Positions 24,974 through 34,447 of a DNA stretch of 64,000 bases are shown here, piece by piece. Position 1 is the first letter of the stretch. Every line of letters begins with the position of its first letter. This DNA comes from Peptoniphilus phoceensis (GTDB lineage Bacteria; Bacillota; Clostridia; Tissierellales; Peptoniphilaceae), in the NCBI RefSeq assembly GCF_001517665.2, contig NZ_LN999808.1, forward strand, positions 62,001-126,000, in the 5' to 3' direction. The notes below the pieces were generated by a model, which worked only from the letters and a program-made list of their open reading frames with translations, made no database searches and had not been told where the DNA came from. The translations under genes were made by a program, and so were the position numbers.

Positions 24974-26806
24974 TTATTTATTTTTCTTTGATTTATATCT
25001 TGTTTGTGAATTTAAGATTTTCTTTCTAAGTCTAAATTCATTAGGTGTGATTTCGATTAACTCATCATCTTCAATAAATTCAAGAGCTTCTTCAAGACTC
25101 ATTTTTCTTGCTGGAGAAAGTCTAAGAGCTTCATCAGAACCAGATGCTCTTACATTTGTTTGTTTCTTTGACTTTGTAACAGAAACTTCGATTTCAACTC
25201 CCTTTGGTGATTCGCCAACAACTTGTCCTTCGTAAACATCTTCTCCTGGAACAACAAATAGAGTTCCACGTTCTTGGGCATTGTTAAGTCCATAAGCTGA
25301 AGCTGTTCCTGTGTCAAAAGAAACTATGGAAGCATTAACTCTTCTTGGAATATCTCCCTTAAATGGTACATAAGATTCAAAAATAGAATTTAGGATTCCA
25401 GAACCCTTAGTGTCAGTCATAAATTCAGTTCTATAACCAATAAGTCCCCTTGATGGAATTATAAATTCAAGTCTTTGATAACCACCATTTGGTTCAACTA
25501 TATTTACAAGTTCACCTTTTCTTCTTCCAAGTTTTTCTATAACAGAACCAGCATAAACATTGTCAACATCAATAGTAACTCTTTCAGTTGGTTCAAGTTT
25601 TTTGCCATTTTCATCATATTTATATAAAACTTGTGGTTTAGAAACTTGGAATTCATAACCTTCACGTCTCATGTTTTCAATTAAAACAGAAAGGTGAAGT
25701 TCTCCTCTACCACTTACCTTGAAGGAGTCAGTTGTTTCAGTTTCTTCTACTCTAAGTCCAACATCAGTTTGTAGTTCTTTATTTAATCTTGCCTTGATTT
25801 GTCTTGAAGTCAAAAACTTACCTACTCTTCCTGCAAAAGGTGAATCATTTACAGAGAAGTTCATAGATATAGTTGGTTCAGAAATTTTTACAAATTCAAG
25901 AGCTTCTGTATCTTCTGTAGAAGTGATTGTATCTCCAATATTTATGTCTTCGATACCAGTAACAGCAACTATAGAACCTGACCTTGATGAATCCACCTCA
26001 ACTCTATCTAGACCTTCAAATTCATAAATTTGTGCAATTTTAATGTTTTCTTGGAAATCTGGCAATTCTTTATTAACTCTAACAAGTTTGTCGTTTTCTT
26101 TAATTACACCTTGTTCGATTTTACCAATACCAATTCTTCCAATATATTCATTGTAGTCAATTGTAGAAATTAAAAGTTTAAAAGGTTCATCATCTCTTTG
26201 TTCTGGACTTGGAATGTATTTGATAATAGTTTCAAAAAGTGGGTCCATATTTTCCATCTTGTCATCTAAATCAAGTGCTGCAATGCCTTGTTTTGCAGAT
26301 GCAAAAACAAAAGGACATTCAAGAACATCATCGTCAGCACCAAGTTCAATAAATAAATCAAGAACTTCGTCTACAACATCAAGTGGTCTTGCTTCTGGTC
26401 TGTCTACCTTATTTATGCAGACAATAACTGGAAGATTAAGTTCAAAGGATTTCTTTAAAACAAATTTTGTTTGAGGCATTGGTCCTTCAAAGGCATCTAC
26501 TAATAAAACAACACCATTTACCATTTTTAAAACACGTTCCACTTCGCCACCAAAGTCGGCGTGTCCTGGAGTGTCAATAATATTAATCTTTACACCATTG
26601 TGATTCACAGCAGTGTTTTTAGAAAGAATAGTGATTCCTCTTTCTTTTTCAATGTCGTTAGAATCCATTACCCTTTCATTAACCTTTTGATTTTCCCTAA
26701 AAATACCTGATTGTCTTAGTAGGGCATCAACTAAAGTAGTTTTGCCGTGGTCAACGTGGGCAATAATTGCAATATTTCTAATATCTTCTCTTTTCAAAAA
26801 TCTCAT
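24974..26806 (-). CDS. typA: Ribosome-associated GTPase TypA/BipA
   Basis: Translational GTPase binding the 70S ribosome and acting in stress growth and large-subunit assembly. The 610 residues include G1 [10 protein letters not shown] (about 16), [15 protein letters not shown] (G3, about 75), [10 protein letters not shown] (G4), the EF-G-like domains III and V, and the special C-terminal domain with the [15 protein letters not shown] segment. It is the first gene of the typA-cls-ygjP operon and is separated from hisS by a terminator. Confidence 0.98.
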   Translation of the reverse strand: MRFLKREDIRNIAIIAHVDHGKTTLVDALLRQSGIFRENQKVNERVMDSNDIEKERGITILSKNTAVNHNGVKINIIDTPGHADFGGEVERVLKMVNGVVLLVDAFEGPMPQTKFVLKKSFELNLPVIVCINKVDRPEARPLDVVDEVLDLFIELGADDDVLECPFVFASAKQGIAALDLDDKMENMDPLFETIIKYIPSPEQRDDEPFKLLISTIDYNEYIGRIGIGKIEQGVIKENDKLVRVNKELPDFQENIKIAQIYEFEGLDRVEVDSSRSGSIVAVTGIEDINIGDTITSTEDTEALEFVKISEPTISMNFSVNDSPFAGRVGKFLTSRQIKARLNKELQTDVGLRVEETETTDSFKVSGRGELHLSVLIENMRREGYEFQVSKPQVLYKYDENGKKLEPTERVTIDVDNVYAGSVIEKLGRRKGELVNIVEPNGGYQRLEFIIPSRGLIGYRTEFMTDTKGSGILNSIFESYVPFKGDIPRRVNASIVSFDTGTASAYGLNNAQERGTLFVVPGEDVYEGQVVGESPKGVEIEVSVTKSKKQTNVRASGSDEALRLSPARKMSLEEALEFIEDDELIEITPNEFRLRKKILNSQTRYKSKKNK

Positions 26807-26844
26807 CTCATTTCTTCATGTTTCTATCCTATTTTAATCTTAAA

Positions 26845-26871
26845 TAAAAAAAAGTGCAACATAAGTTGCAC
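26845..26871 (-). terminator. Terminator after hisS
   Basis: Minus strand: GTGCAAC, TTAT loop, GTTGCAC, then eight T. Confidence 0.9.
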
Positions 26872-26910
26872 GATTTCTTGCATTTTTAAGCTTTTTCAAA
26901 GGAGTCGCAC

Positions 26911-28218
26911 CTATCTCCTAAATCTTTCTACCAATTCGTCAAAAGTTACGTCAACTTGGTCTCCTGAGTGCATGTTTTTCAAACTATACTTTCTTGACTT
27001 AATTTCTTCTTCGCCAAGTACTATTACATAGTCTACCTTTGTTTGGTCTGCATACTTAAATTTCTTTTTAAGTTTTGCAAATTCTGTATAAACTGAAACT
27101 TTTACTCCCTTTTCTCTTAATTCGCTGAGAAGTTTAATACCATCAGAAAGACAGTCATCCATAGGTATTATCAAAAGATCAACTAGAGATTTTTCTTCAC
27201 TAGAAATAATTTTTGCTTCATTTAATTGGTAGAAAAGCCTAGAAAGTCCAATGGAAATTCCAACTCCTGGAAGAGTTTTGTCTGTGTAATAACTTGCAAG
27301 ATCTTCGTATCTACCACCAGAGCAAACTGAACCAATTTTTGGATAATTATCAAGAGTAGTTTCGTAAACTGTTCCTGTATAATAATCAAGACCTCTAGCT
27401 ATTTTTAGGTCAATGTCAAATGAGTCTTCATCTATGCCAAAATCTCTCATGTAGCCAACAACTTGAGTAATTTCGTCAAGTCCTTCAAGGAAGATTTCAT
27501 TTTCTATATTTAAATCTCTAAGTTGCTCTAGGATTTCATCCACAGATCCACCGATTTTTATAAATTCTAGAATTTTTTCTCCAGAAGCCTTGTCAACTCC
27601 AGATTCAGCTAATTCTTCGAGGACACTTTCTTCGCCAATCTTGTCGAGTTTATCCACAGTTCTCAAAACATTCATTGAGTCTTCGATGCCAAGTGAGGCA
27701 AAAAATCCCTTTAAAATCTTTCTATTATTTAGGTGAATTGTAAAATCTGTGAATCCTAAATCTTTAAAAGTGTGGAAAATTACAACTGGAAATTCTGCAT
27801 CATTTACTAGGGATAATTCTCCCATACCAATTGTGTCAATATCACATTGGTAAAACTCTCTAAAACGTCCTTTTTGAGCTTTTTCTCCTCTATATACCTT
27901 TCCTATTTGATATCTTTTAAAAGGGAAAGATAAATCGTTCATGTGTTCTACAGTATATCTTGCTAGAGGAACTGTTAGGTCAAATCTAAGACTCATGTCT
28001 GTGTCGCCCTTTGAAAATCTGTAAATTTGCTTTTCAGTTTCTCCACCGCCCTTTGCTAGTAGGACTTCAGATTTTTCTATAACTGGAGTATCTATTGGCA
28101 AAAAGCCGTGTTTTTCAAAATTCTTTCTTATTATGTCTTTCATCTCATTAAAGAGAATTTGATCCTTTGGAAGTAGTTCCATAAAACCTGGAAGGGTTGA
28201 TGGTTTTACTATTGTCAT
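26911..28218 (-). CDS. hisS: Histidyl-tRNA synthetase
   Basis: Charges tRNA-His; class II synthetase. The 435 residues have motif 2 (FKRYQIGKVYRGEKAQKGR, about 103), the histidine-specific blocks ARGLDYYTGTVYE (about 276) and SVCSGGRYEDL (about 298), motif 3 (GVGISIGLSRLFY) and the C-terminal anticodon-binding domain. The ATG follows a CAGGAGTGATATC site. A T-box leader would be common before a Firmicute synthetase gene, but I could not find the T-box core or a leader terminator in 28219-28478. Confidence 0.98.
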   Translation of the reverse strand: MTIVKPSTLPGFMELLPKDQILFNEMKDIIRKNFEKHGFLPIDTPVIEKSEVLLAKGGGETEKQIYRFSKGDTDMSLRFDLTVPLARYTVEHMNDLSFPFKRYQIGKVYRGEKAQKGRFREFYQCDIDTIGMGELSLVNDAEFPVVIFHTFKDLGFTDFTIHLNNRKILKGFFASLGIEDSMNVLRTVDKLDKIGEESVLEELAESGVDKASGEKILEFIKIGGSVDEILEQLRDLNIENEIFLEGLDEITQVVGYMRDFGIDEDSFDIDLKIARGLDYYTGTVYETTLDNYPKIGSVCSGGRYEDLASYYTDKTLPGVGISIGLSRLFYQLNEAKIISSEEKSLVDLLIIPMDDCLSDGIKLLSELREKGVKVSVYTEFAKLKKKFKYADQTKVDYVIVLGEEEIKSRKYSLKNMHSGDQVDVTFDELVERFRR

Positions 28219-28396
28219 GATATCACTCCTGTTTTATAAATTCTTATTTCTTCTTATAGTTATTATTAATATTTTTATTTTATCACATTTAGATATCTTT
28301 TTGTACTTTTGTATAGTATTATATGAAAGTTTTCTTTTTTCACAATATACAAATGCTATTTTTTAAAATTTTTAAAATTTTATTTGCCCTTCTCTT

Positions 28397-28425
28397 TTGA
28401 CTTGCGAGTTATTATCATTTATAAT
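28397..28425 (+). promoter_or_regulatory. Sigma-A promoter of gltS
   Basis: TTGACT (28397-28402), 17-bp spacer, TATAAT (28420-28425). Confidence 0.85.
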
Positions 28426-28478
28426 AATTTAGTTAATATTTATAACAATATTAATAGAAAATTTTAGGAGGAAAAAAG

Positions 28479-29702
28479 ATGGAAAGAACGGTAATTGAGT
28501 TCGGCATGTTCGAAACTCTACTTCTAGGCGTATTAGCCATTTACTTGGGAGATTTCCTAAGAAAAAAATTCCCTGTCCTAGTTAAGTACTGTCTGCCTTC
28601 AGCAGTAATAGGCGGCACTATTGTTTCTATTATAACAATGCTTTTATACTATGCAGGAGTTATGGAACCAAACTTTGATTTCCAAACAGTTAACACTTTA
28701 TTTTACTGCTTATTCTTTGCTGCCAGTGGAGCTGCAGCCAGCCTTTCACTTTTGAAAAAAGGTGGAAAACTTGTAGTTATTTTTGCAGCTTTGGCTGCCC
28801 TACTTGCTGCTTGTCAAAATGCAGTAGCAATAGGTGTTGGTAACTTACTGCATGTTCACCCACTTATCTCTATGATGACTGGTTCAATACCAATGACAGG
28901 TGGACACGGAAATGCTGCAAGTTTTGCACCAATAGCTGTTAAGGCAGGTCAATCTGCTGCAATGGAAGTTGCAATTGCATCTGCTACTTTTGGTCTTATT
29001 GCTGGTTCTCTTATTGGTGGACCTTACGGTAACTTTATTGTCAGAAGATTTGGCTTTGAAGATCCAGAACTCGACAATCAAGCTACAACAATTGTAGATA
29101 CTGCAAAAACTGTAATGATGAACAAGAAAACTGTGGTTTCTTCTGTCAATATGTTGGTTCTTGCTTGTGGTATTGGTCAATTAGTTTTCTTAGGTCTTCA
29201 AAAAACTGGAGCAAACATTCCAATTCACGTTTGTTGTATGCTTGGTGGAATTCTTATAAGAGTATTTTTAGACAAGACTGGAAGAGCCGAAGATTCACTT
29301 CTTGAAGCAATTGATACTGTTGGAGATTTTTCTCTTGCACTCTTTGTTTCTATGTCAATTGTAAGTATGAAATTGTGGCAACTAGCAGACCTAGGACCTC
29401 AACTTATTGTACTTCTTCTTGCTCAAGTTGTTCTTGTTCTAGCATTCACATACTTCTTGACATTTAGGCTACTTGGCAAGAATTACGATGCAGCTGTTAT
29501 GACTGTAGGTCACCTTGGATTCTCAACAGGAGCTGTTCCAGTTTCAATGACTACAATGAAAACAGTTTGTGACAAATATAGATTTTCTAAACTTGCCTTC
29601 TTTGTTGTTCCAGTAATTGGTGGTTTTATTTCAAACTTTACAAATGCACTAATAATTACAAAATTCTTGGACATTGCTACAAAAATGGGCATGGGTATGT
29701 AA
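28479..29702 (+). CDS. gltS: Sodium/glutamate symporter GltS
   Basis: Na+-coupled glutamate uptake carrier in the membrane. The 407 residues hold about ten transmembrane segments in two inverted halves, with the GltS pore-loop signature GSIPMTGGHGNAASF (about 135-149) and its counterpart VGHLGFSTGAVPVSM (about 345). AGGAGGAAAAAAG precedes the ATG; the gene has its own strong promoter and terminator. Glutaconyl-CoA decarboxylase encoded at 40-45 kb exports Na+, so this symporter could use that gradient to bring in the fermentation substrate. That link is inference from gene content. Confidence 0.96.
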   Translation: MERTVIEFGMFETLLLGVLAIYLGDFLRKKFPVLVKYCLPSAVIGGTIVSIITMLLYYAGVMEPNFDFQTVNTLFYCLFFAASGAAASLSLLKKGGKLVVIFAALAALLAACQNAVAIGVGNLLHVHPLISMMTGSIPMTGGHGNAASFAPIAVKAGQSAAMEVAIASATFGLIAGSLIGGPYGNFIVRRFGFEDPELDNQATTIVDTAKTVMMNKKTVVSSVNMLVLACGIGQLVFLGLQKTGANIPIHVCCMLGGILIRVFLDKTGRAEDSLLEAIDTVGDFSLALFVSMSIVSMKLWQLADLGPQLIVLLLAQVVLVLAFTYFLTFRLLGKNYDAAVMTVGHLGFSTGAVPVSMTTMKTVCDKYRFSKLAFFVVPVIGGFISNFTNALIITKFLDIATKMGMGM

Positions 29703-29754
29703 TTTAAAATTTAATAATTCTTAAATTATATTTGAAATTTATTTTTGAAAATGT

Positions 29755-29794
29755 AAAAGGGCTAGTAATAAAAAACTATTAGCCCTTTTCTTAT
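29755..29794. terminator. Bidirectional terminator between gltS and aldehyde dehydrogenase
   Basis: Stem AAAAGGGCTA with TAGCCCTTTT, 15-nt loop, A/T-rich flanks on both sides. Confidence 0.85.
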
Positions 29795-29823
29795 TTTAAA
29801 TTTTTATATTTATTTTTAATTAA

Positions 29824-31308
29824 TTAGTAAAGTCCTGAAGCTTTTTCAGATGTGTTAATGAAAATATTCTTAACTTGTGAATAAGCATCAAGCATCATCT
29901 TGTGGTTTTCTCTACCAATACCTGATTTCTTGTAGCCGCCAAATGGTGCACCTGCTGGAAGTTGGTTATAAGTGTTAACCCAAACTCTTCCTGTTTCGAT
30001 TCCTCTTGCAACTCTAATTGCCTTGTTGATATCTCTAGTCCAAACAGCTCCTGCAAGACCATAGTCAGAATCATTTGCCATCTTAATAACTTCATCTTCA
30101 TCTTTAAACTTAATTACAACAGCAACTGGTCCAAAGATTTCATCTCTTGCAACTTTCATATTATTGTCAGCATTTGTAATAAGAGTTGGCATTGTGAAGT
30201 AACCATTTTCTGTGCCATTCTTTGTAGCTTTTTCGCCACCAACAGCAATAGTTGCTCCTTCTTTTCTTGCAACTTCTACATAACCAAGAACTTTTTCAGT
30301 TTGTGATTTATTTACTTGTGCTCCCACTTGTGTGTCTTCTTCCCAAGGTAGACCAACTTTTATATTCTTGAATTTTTCAATTGCCTTTTCAACAAATTCG
30401 TCATAGATATCTTCGTGTACGAAAACTCTTGAACCTGCACAACATACTTGACCTTGGTTAAATAAAATTCCCATAGCAAGTCCATCAAGTGCAAGATCCA
30501 TGTCGCAATCATCGAAGAATATATTAGCTGACTTGCCGCCAAGTTCTAGAGTTGCAGGAATTAATTTTTCTGCTGCAGCTTCAGCAATTTTATAACCTAC
30601 TTCAGTTGAACCAGTGAAAGCAAGTTTTGAAAGTCCTTCATGGTGTTGTAAATATTCTCCAGATTTAGAACCAGATCCTGTAACAACATTGATAACTCCC
30701 TTTGGAACAACGTCTTTTATTAACTTCATAAGTTCAAGTAGAGATAATGAAGTTGTTGAAGATGGTTTAATAACAACTGCATCACCTGCTGCAAGAGCTG
30801 GAGAAAGTTTCCAAGCTGCCATTAAGAATGGGAAGTTCCATGGAATAATTTGTCCAACAACTCCAAGAGGTTCACGAAGAACAATGGATAGAGTGTTTTC
30901 ATCAATAGCATTTGCAGTTCCTTCTTCTGCTAGGATTGCTCCAGCAAAATATCTAAAGTGTTCTGATGCTAGAGGAATATCAATATTTCTTGTTTCTCTA
31001 ATTGGTTTACCATTATCAAGAGTTTCAACCATTGCAAGATGGTCTGCATTTTCGTCGATAATATCAGCAATCTTGTTTAGGATTTTTGCTCTTTCATATC
31101 TATTAGTCTTTTTGTATTCCTTGAAGCCTTCCCAAGCAGCCTTAACTGCATTATCTACATCTTTTTCTGATGCTTGGGCAATGGATGATAATTTTTCTCC
31201 ATCAGCTGGACAGAATACATCTAAGCTTTCTCCACTTTCACTTTCAACAAATTCTCCACCAATAAATAGGCCATACTTTTTATCTAAATTAATATTTGGT
31301 TTAGTCAT
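29824..31308 (-). CDS. NAD(P)-dependent aldehyde dehydrogenase
   Basis: Soluble enzyme oxidising an aldehyde to its acid. The 494 residues are standard for the ALDH class 1/2 superfamily: GQIIPWNFPFLM (cofactor binding, about 152), TLELGGKSANI with the general-base Glu (about 253), FNQGQVCCAGSR with the catalytic Cys (about 285), EIFGPVA, and GAPFGGYKKSGIGRE near the C-terminus. It has no CoA-acylating domain. Monocistronic between gltS (convergent) and a downstream unit at 31.5 kb. Substrate unknown; acetaldehyde or butyraldehyde are guesses only. Confidence 0.94.
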   Translation of the reverse strand: MTKPNINLDKKYGLFIGGEFVESESGESLDVFCPADGEKLSSIAQASEKDVDNAVKAAWEGFKEYKKTNRYERAKILNKIADIIDENADHLAMVETLDNGKPIRETRNIDIPLASEHFRYFAGAILAEEGTANAIDENTLSIVLREPLGVVGQIIPWNFPFLMAAWKLSPALAAGDAVVIKPSSTTSLSLLELMKLIKDVVPKGVINVVTGSGSKSGEYLQHHEGLSKLAFTGSTEVGYKIAEAAAEKLIPATLELGGKSANIFFDDCDMDLALDGLAMGILFNQGQVCCAGSRVFVHEDIYDEFVEKAIEKFKNIKVGLPWEEDTQVGAQVNKSQTEKVLGYVEVARKEGATIAVGGEKATKNGTENGYFTMPTLITNADNNMKVARDEIFGPVAVVIKFKDEDEVIKMANDSDYGLAGAVWTRDINKAIRVARGIETGRVWVNTYNQLPAGAPFGGYKKSGIGRENHKMMLDAYSQVKNIFINTSEKASGLY

Positions 31309-31443
31309 TTTACACTCCTTATTTTACTTTAATGTATCATATAAAGCTCTCATATAAAAATTACCCCTCATAATTATTTTAAAACTTCAAAAATCTTATT
31401 TTTAATATTTTACTTAGCGAAAGTTTTTTCTCTTTTAAGCACT

Positions 31444-31469
31444 AAAAAAGACCTTTTTCAGTCTTTTTT
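31444..31469. terminator. Terminator between 31.3 and 31.5 kb genes
   Basis: Stem AAAAAAGAC, 8-nt loop, GTCTTTTTT. Placed to end the 32.7-31.5 kb minus-strand unit. Confidence 0.75.
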
Positions 31470-31510
31470 CTTTGTTTTCTATTTGATTTTCTTTATCAAT
31501 TTTACTTTTA

Positions 31511-31987
31511 TTAAGTATCCCATTCTAAATATAAAATTTCTCCCCTGTCTTCATCAAGTATTAGAGCAACAAAATTTCCATACATTCCTGCAAAAACATA
31601 TTCTGATGTTGCTTTAAAATAAATTTCATTTTTTAAATCAAGAGAAGGATCAAAGCCTCTCTTTTTAACTTGTAAGTAACAAGTTTCTATTTGGGATAAT
31701 TTATTTTCATCCTTTACATAATAATCTTTTAAAGATTTTTTTATCTCTTCACTATCATTTTTATCAAAAGAAAATAAAACTGCCGCCTCGCCATCTCCGT
31801 GAAAACTTGGCTCCTTATAAAGTTCTCTAATTCTCTTTACAGATTTAGGAAATCTTATTCCAAATTCATTTTCCACTTCCTTCACTGCTTGATCCCTATT
31901 GTCTGATAACAAAAACAAAATAGGAATTGCTGCAAGAAAAATTATGAACATTGTAATTAAAACTTTTTTAAATTTTTTATCAGTCAT
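31511..31987 (-). CDS. Hypothetical membrane-anchored protein
   Basis: A 158-residue protein with one N-terminal membrane segment (about residues 8-26) and an extracytoplasmic alpha/beta-looking domain (NEFGIRFPKSVKRIREL, GDGEAAVLFSF, LDEDRGEILYLEW). ATG 31987 is chosen because AAGGTG lies 6 nt before it; longer frames from GTG 31996 or ATG 31993 lack a site. It overlaps the upstream HTH gene by 8 bp (ATGACTGA), so the two are translationally coupled. No family recognised. It is the third gene of the DUF2975/HTH unit. Confidence 0.68.
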   Translation of the reverse strand: MTDKKFKKVLITMFIIFLAAIPILFLLSDNRDQAVKEVENEFGIRFPKSVKRIRELYKEPSFHGDGEAAVLFSFDKNDSEEIKKSLKDYYVKDENKLSQIETCYLQVKKRGFDPSLDLKNEIYFKATSEYVFAGMYGNFVALILDEDRGEILYLEWDT

Positions 31988-32198
31988 CTTCATCACCTTG
32001 ATACCTTAAAATATCTCCAACCTCACAATTTAGGACTCTGCAAATTTCCGAAAGAGTAGAAAATCTTATTGCCTTTGCCTTATTAGTTTTTAAAATAGAA
32101 AGATTGGCAATAGTAATGCCCACTTCTTCAGATAATTCTGTCAATGTCATTTTATTTTTTGCAAGTTCTATATCCAAATCCACAATTATTTTTCCCAT
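31980..32198 (-). CDS. Xre-type HTH regulator (YozG-like)
   Basis: A 72-residue single-domain helix-turn-helix protein: LTELSEEVGITIANLSILK is the HTH (about residues 19-37), followed by IRFSTLSEICRVLNCEVGDIL, the classic Cro/C1 tail. GAGGTAG precedes the ATG. Such short regulators are known to sit next to DUF2975 membrane proteins in Firmicutes, as here (8 bp downstream of that gene). It probably controls its own operon. It overlaps the next gene by 8 bp. Confidence 0.88.
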   Translation of the reverse strand: MGKIIVDLDIELAKNKMTLTELSEEVGITIANLSILKTNKAKAIRFSTLSEICRVLNCEVGDILRYQGDEDD

Positions 32199-32206
32199 AA
32201 TCTACC

Positions 32207-32677
32207 TCAAATCGTAAGATCATTTTCTTCTTTTAAGACAATTCCTTCCTTAATGAGATCAGCTAAAAGAAGAAAAATTTGTCCAACTAACATTGCCAAG
32301 ATACCAAGCCCAATAAAAATAAGATTTGTTATAGATCCATCTAGATTAAAATTTGTATAAATAATTGCAAGGATTGAAAGTAAAAAAATTCCAATAAAAG
32401 AAAGGGCAACTATTTGCAAATCAAATAACATATTTGTATCAAAAAGCTTATCTTCTCCATATTTTTTAAGGGCAAAGAGTCCAAATAAAATTGCTATGAT
32501 TAAAGCAATTATAATAGCTTCACACAAAAATAACATTGGATATTTCATGTTCATAAACATGGGATAAAGTTTAGCCATGAAATTTGAAGCCTTAATAAGT
32601 CCATAGGAAAGACCCATTAAAATAATAATTGCAAATACTAAAAGTCCACCAATAAATTTAACTCTAAAAGATTTCAT
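32207..32677 (-). CDS. DUF2975 family membrane protein
   Basis: A 156-residue protein with four hydrophobic segments, arranged as in DUF2975/YoaS proteins: the FGLFALKKYGEDKLFD loop after TM2, and a C-terminal helix followed by LIKEGIVLKEENDLTI, the usual DUF2975 end. AGGAGGATCTT precedes the ATG. It is first in a three-gene unit with the Xre regulator and the 158-residue anchored protein. The function of the family is unknown; the paired regulator suggests that the membrane protein senses a signal. Confidence 0.83.
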   Translation of the reverse strand: MKSFRVKFIGGLLVFAIIILMGLSYGLIKASNFMAKLYPMFMNMKYPMLFLCEAIIIALIIAILFGLFALKKYGEDKLFDTNMLFDLQIVALSFIGIFLLSILAIIYTNFNLDGSITNLIFIGLGILAMLVGQIFLLLADLIKEGIVLKEENDLTI

Positions 32678-32781
32678 AAGATCCTCCTTTTCTTTTATTA
32701 TATAGAACCATTTAATGAATTACAATAAATATTTATCGTTTATCAATAAAATTCTACTTTAGATAATTAAAATTTCAAAAT

Positions 32782-32815
32782 AAAAAAGTCTGCGGGATAA
32801 GCCACAGACTTTTTT
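32782..32815. terminator. Terminator after the PhaE-like gene
   Basis: Stem AAAAAAGTCTG with CAGACTTTTTT, inner partial pairing, T run on both strands. Confidence 0.85.
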
Positions 32816-32835
32816 GAAAAATTCTTATTTATTAT

Positions 32836-34065
32836 TTATTTACTTTTCTTCATTTCATTTTTTAGAAGATTTAATTCTTTCTTTAATTCTTCAATTTCTT
32901 TTTTAAGAGATTCATCAGCATCTACTTTTGCCTTTTGATTTTCTTCTTTTAATTGTGTAATTTCATCTTTAAGAGCCTTTATTTCTTTTTCAGAATCGTT
33001 CTTTATCTTTGTAAGCTTTCTTTCTAGACTTGATTTAGATTTCTTTTCATCTGCAAATTCTTTAGAAAGTTCTTGAACTTCAGTCATAAATTCTTCTGCA
33101 TCTTTAGCTGTTGCTATTGGAAAATCTGCCAATCTTTCTGCAAGTTTTTCCTTGTAAGAAAGCTTATTTTTTTCAACTACATCTAAAATTTCTTGAACCT
33201 TTTCTTTGTATTCATTAGAATTTACAAGTTCCTTATAAGCTTTTTCAAAGTTATTCATATAGAATCTATAGAAATCTGCAAAATCTTCTAAAGAAGCTTC
33301 TGTTTCAAGCCCTTCTATATAAGCTCTTTGTGCCTTTAATGCTGTCTCTTGATTTTTCTTTTCAAGGAATAAATTGAAATCCAAAAGTTTAAGTTCAAGG
33401 TCTAGATAATTTTGTAATTCTCTCTTAGATTTTTCCTTTTCTTCAGGGCTTATGCCAATAGTTGGCATTTCATAAATCTTGTCCAAAATTCCTTGGTAAA
33501 AATCTTTAACATCTGCAACTAAAAGTTCTGGTCTATTTTTTATGGCATTTTCATAAAAATCAATAGATTTCTTAGAATTTTCTATAGCTGGTCTAATAAA
33601 TTTTTCCAAATTAAAGTTTTCTAGAACTCTATAATAACTGTCTGGAATTAATTTATAGAAATACTTTTTAGACATTTCAACTAACTCATCGCTATAAAGT
33701 TCAAAAAGTTCAATTAATTTATTTTGTGCAGCTACAAGATCTAGGTCCTTATAAAAATCACCATAAGCAAGATAAAGCTTATTCAAAAATTCCATATTTT
33801 TCTTGTAAGATTCAATAGAATCTTGATATCCTGGAACTTGTGCAAAGAAATCTCTAAAGTTTTCTTCAAAATTTTTATTCATTTCTGTGTAATTGTTGAA
33901 AAATTCCATTGGATTTTTAAAGTTATTCATAAACATATTTGGATTAAAGGAATTGAAGTCCCCAAAATTAAAAGAATCCATAAATTTACCATAAGCTTCC
34001 TTTTGCTTTTCAAATATATTTTTCTGCATTTCCATCATATCTTCAAAAAAATTATTATTATACAT
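32836..34065 (-). CDS. Phasin/PhaE-like long coiled-coil protein
   Basis: A 409-residue cytoplasmic protein, almost all helix. The first 60 residues are rich in Asn, Phe and Met (NFGDFNSFNPNMFMNNF), the middle is helical, and residues about 330-409 are a strong Glu/Lys coiled coil. The part around residues 230-330 (the FADFYRFYMNNFEKAYKELV region, then RLADFPIATAKDAEEFMTEV) resembles the C-terminal part of PHA synthase subunit PhaE, where a short hydrophobic-P-T segment precedes a helix. The start is ATG 34065, with GAGGAGG before it. It has its own promoter. No phaC, phaB or PHA depolymerase is nearby, so the PhaE link is tentative; a structural or chromosome-binding role is also possible. 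Confidence 0.6.
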   Translation of the reverse strand: MYNNNFFEDMMEMQKNIFEKQKEAYGKFMDSFNFGDFNSFNPNMFMNNFKNPMEFFNNYTEMNKNFEENFRDFFAQVPGYQDSIESYKKNMEFLNKLYLAYGDFYKDLDLVAAQNKLIELFELYSDELVEMSKKYFYKLIPDSYYRVLENFNLEKFIRPAIENSKKSIDFYENAIKNRPELLVADVKDFYQGILDKIYEMPTIGISPEEKEKSKRELQNYLDLELKLLDFNLFLEKKNQETALKAQRAYIEGLETEASLEDFADFYRFYMNNFEKAYKELVNSNEYKEKVQEILDVVEKNKLSYKEKLAERLADFPIATAKDAEEFMTEVQELSKEFADEKKSKSSLERKLTKIKNDSEKEIKALKDEITQLKEENQKAKVDADESLKKEIEELKKELNLLKNEMKKSK

Positions 34066-34145
34066 TTTTTTCCTCCTCTTAAATATCATCCACTAATTTC
34101 TTTAATACTATTCCACAAGTATTCTCAAAACTTTTGCTTTATTAA

Positions 34146-34174
34146 GTTATAACAATAAATGACAATATAGTCAA
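34146..34174 (-). promoter_or_regulatory. Promoter of the PhaE-like gene
   Basis: Minus strand TTGACT (34169-34174), 17-bp spacer ending TGT, TATAAC (34146-34151). Confidence 0.75.
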
Positions 34175-34220
34175 ATAATGATTACCTTTTCCCCAAAAAT
34201 ATTTAAAATTTTACATATTG

Positions 34221-34249
34221 TTGACACTTTTTATATATCTCCTTATAAA
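34221..34249 (+). promoter_or_regulatory. Promoter of the leucine-rich-repeat gene
   Basis: TTGACA (34221-34226), 17-bp spacer, TATAAA (34244-34249). A second, extended -10 site (TGTTATAAT) lies nearer the gene at about 34397-34405, so two start sites are possible. Confidence 0.75.
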
Positions 34250-34295
34250 TATGTTACCCAATTAAAGCGTTTATAATTTATATTTCGTAACATAT
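34249..34295 (+). promoter_or_regulatory. Perfect 9-bp inverted repeat at the promoter
   Basis: ATATGTTAC (34249-34257) and GTAACATAT (34287-34295), 29 bases apart, starting at the last base of the -10 box. It could be a regulator site or a leader hairpin. The rest of 34066-34447 is AT-rich leader with no gene seen. Confidence 0.55.
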
Positions 34296-34447
34296 TTTAT
34301 TTTAATCACACTTTTAGTAAAAAAGATTATTTTAATCATAAAAAGTGTTCATACTTTTCCCATTTTGCAAGCTTCCTTTATAATTCTTTGTCCTTATGTT
34401 ATAATGTATTTAAGAAAAATTTTAATTAGGGGGAGGACGTACATATT

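Noticed and set aside
28219-28478. T-box leader before hisS
   Set aside because: Neither the T-box core nor a leader terminator could be found.
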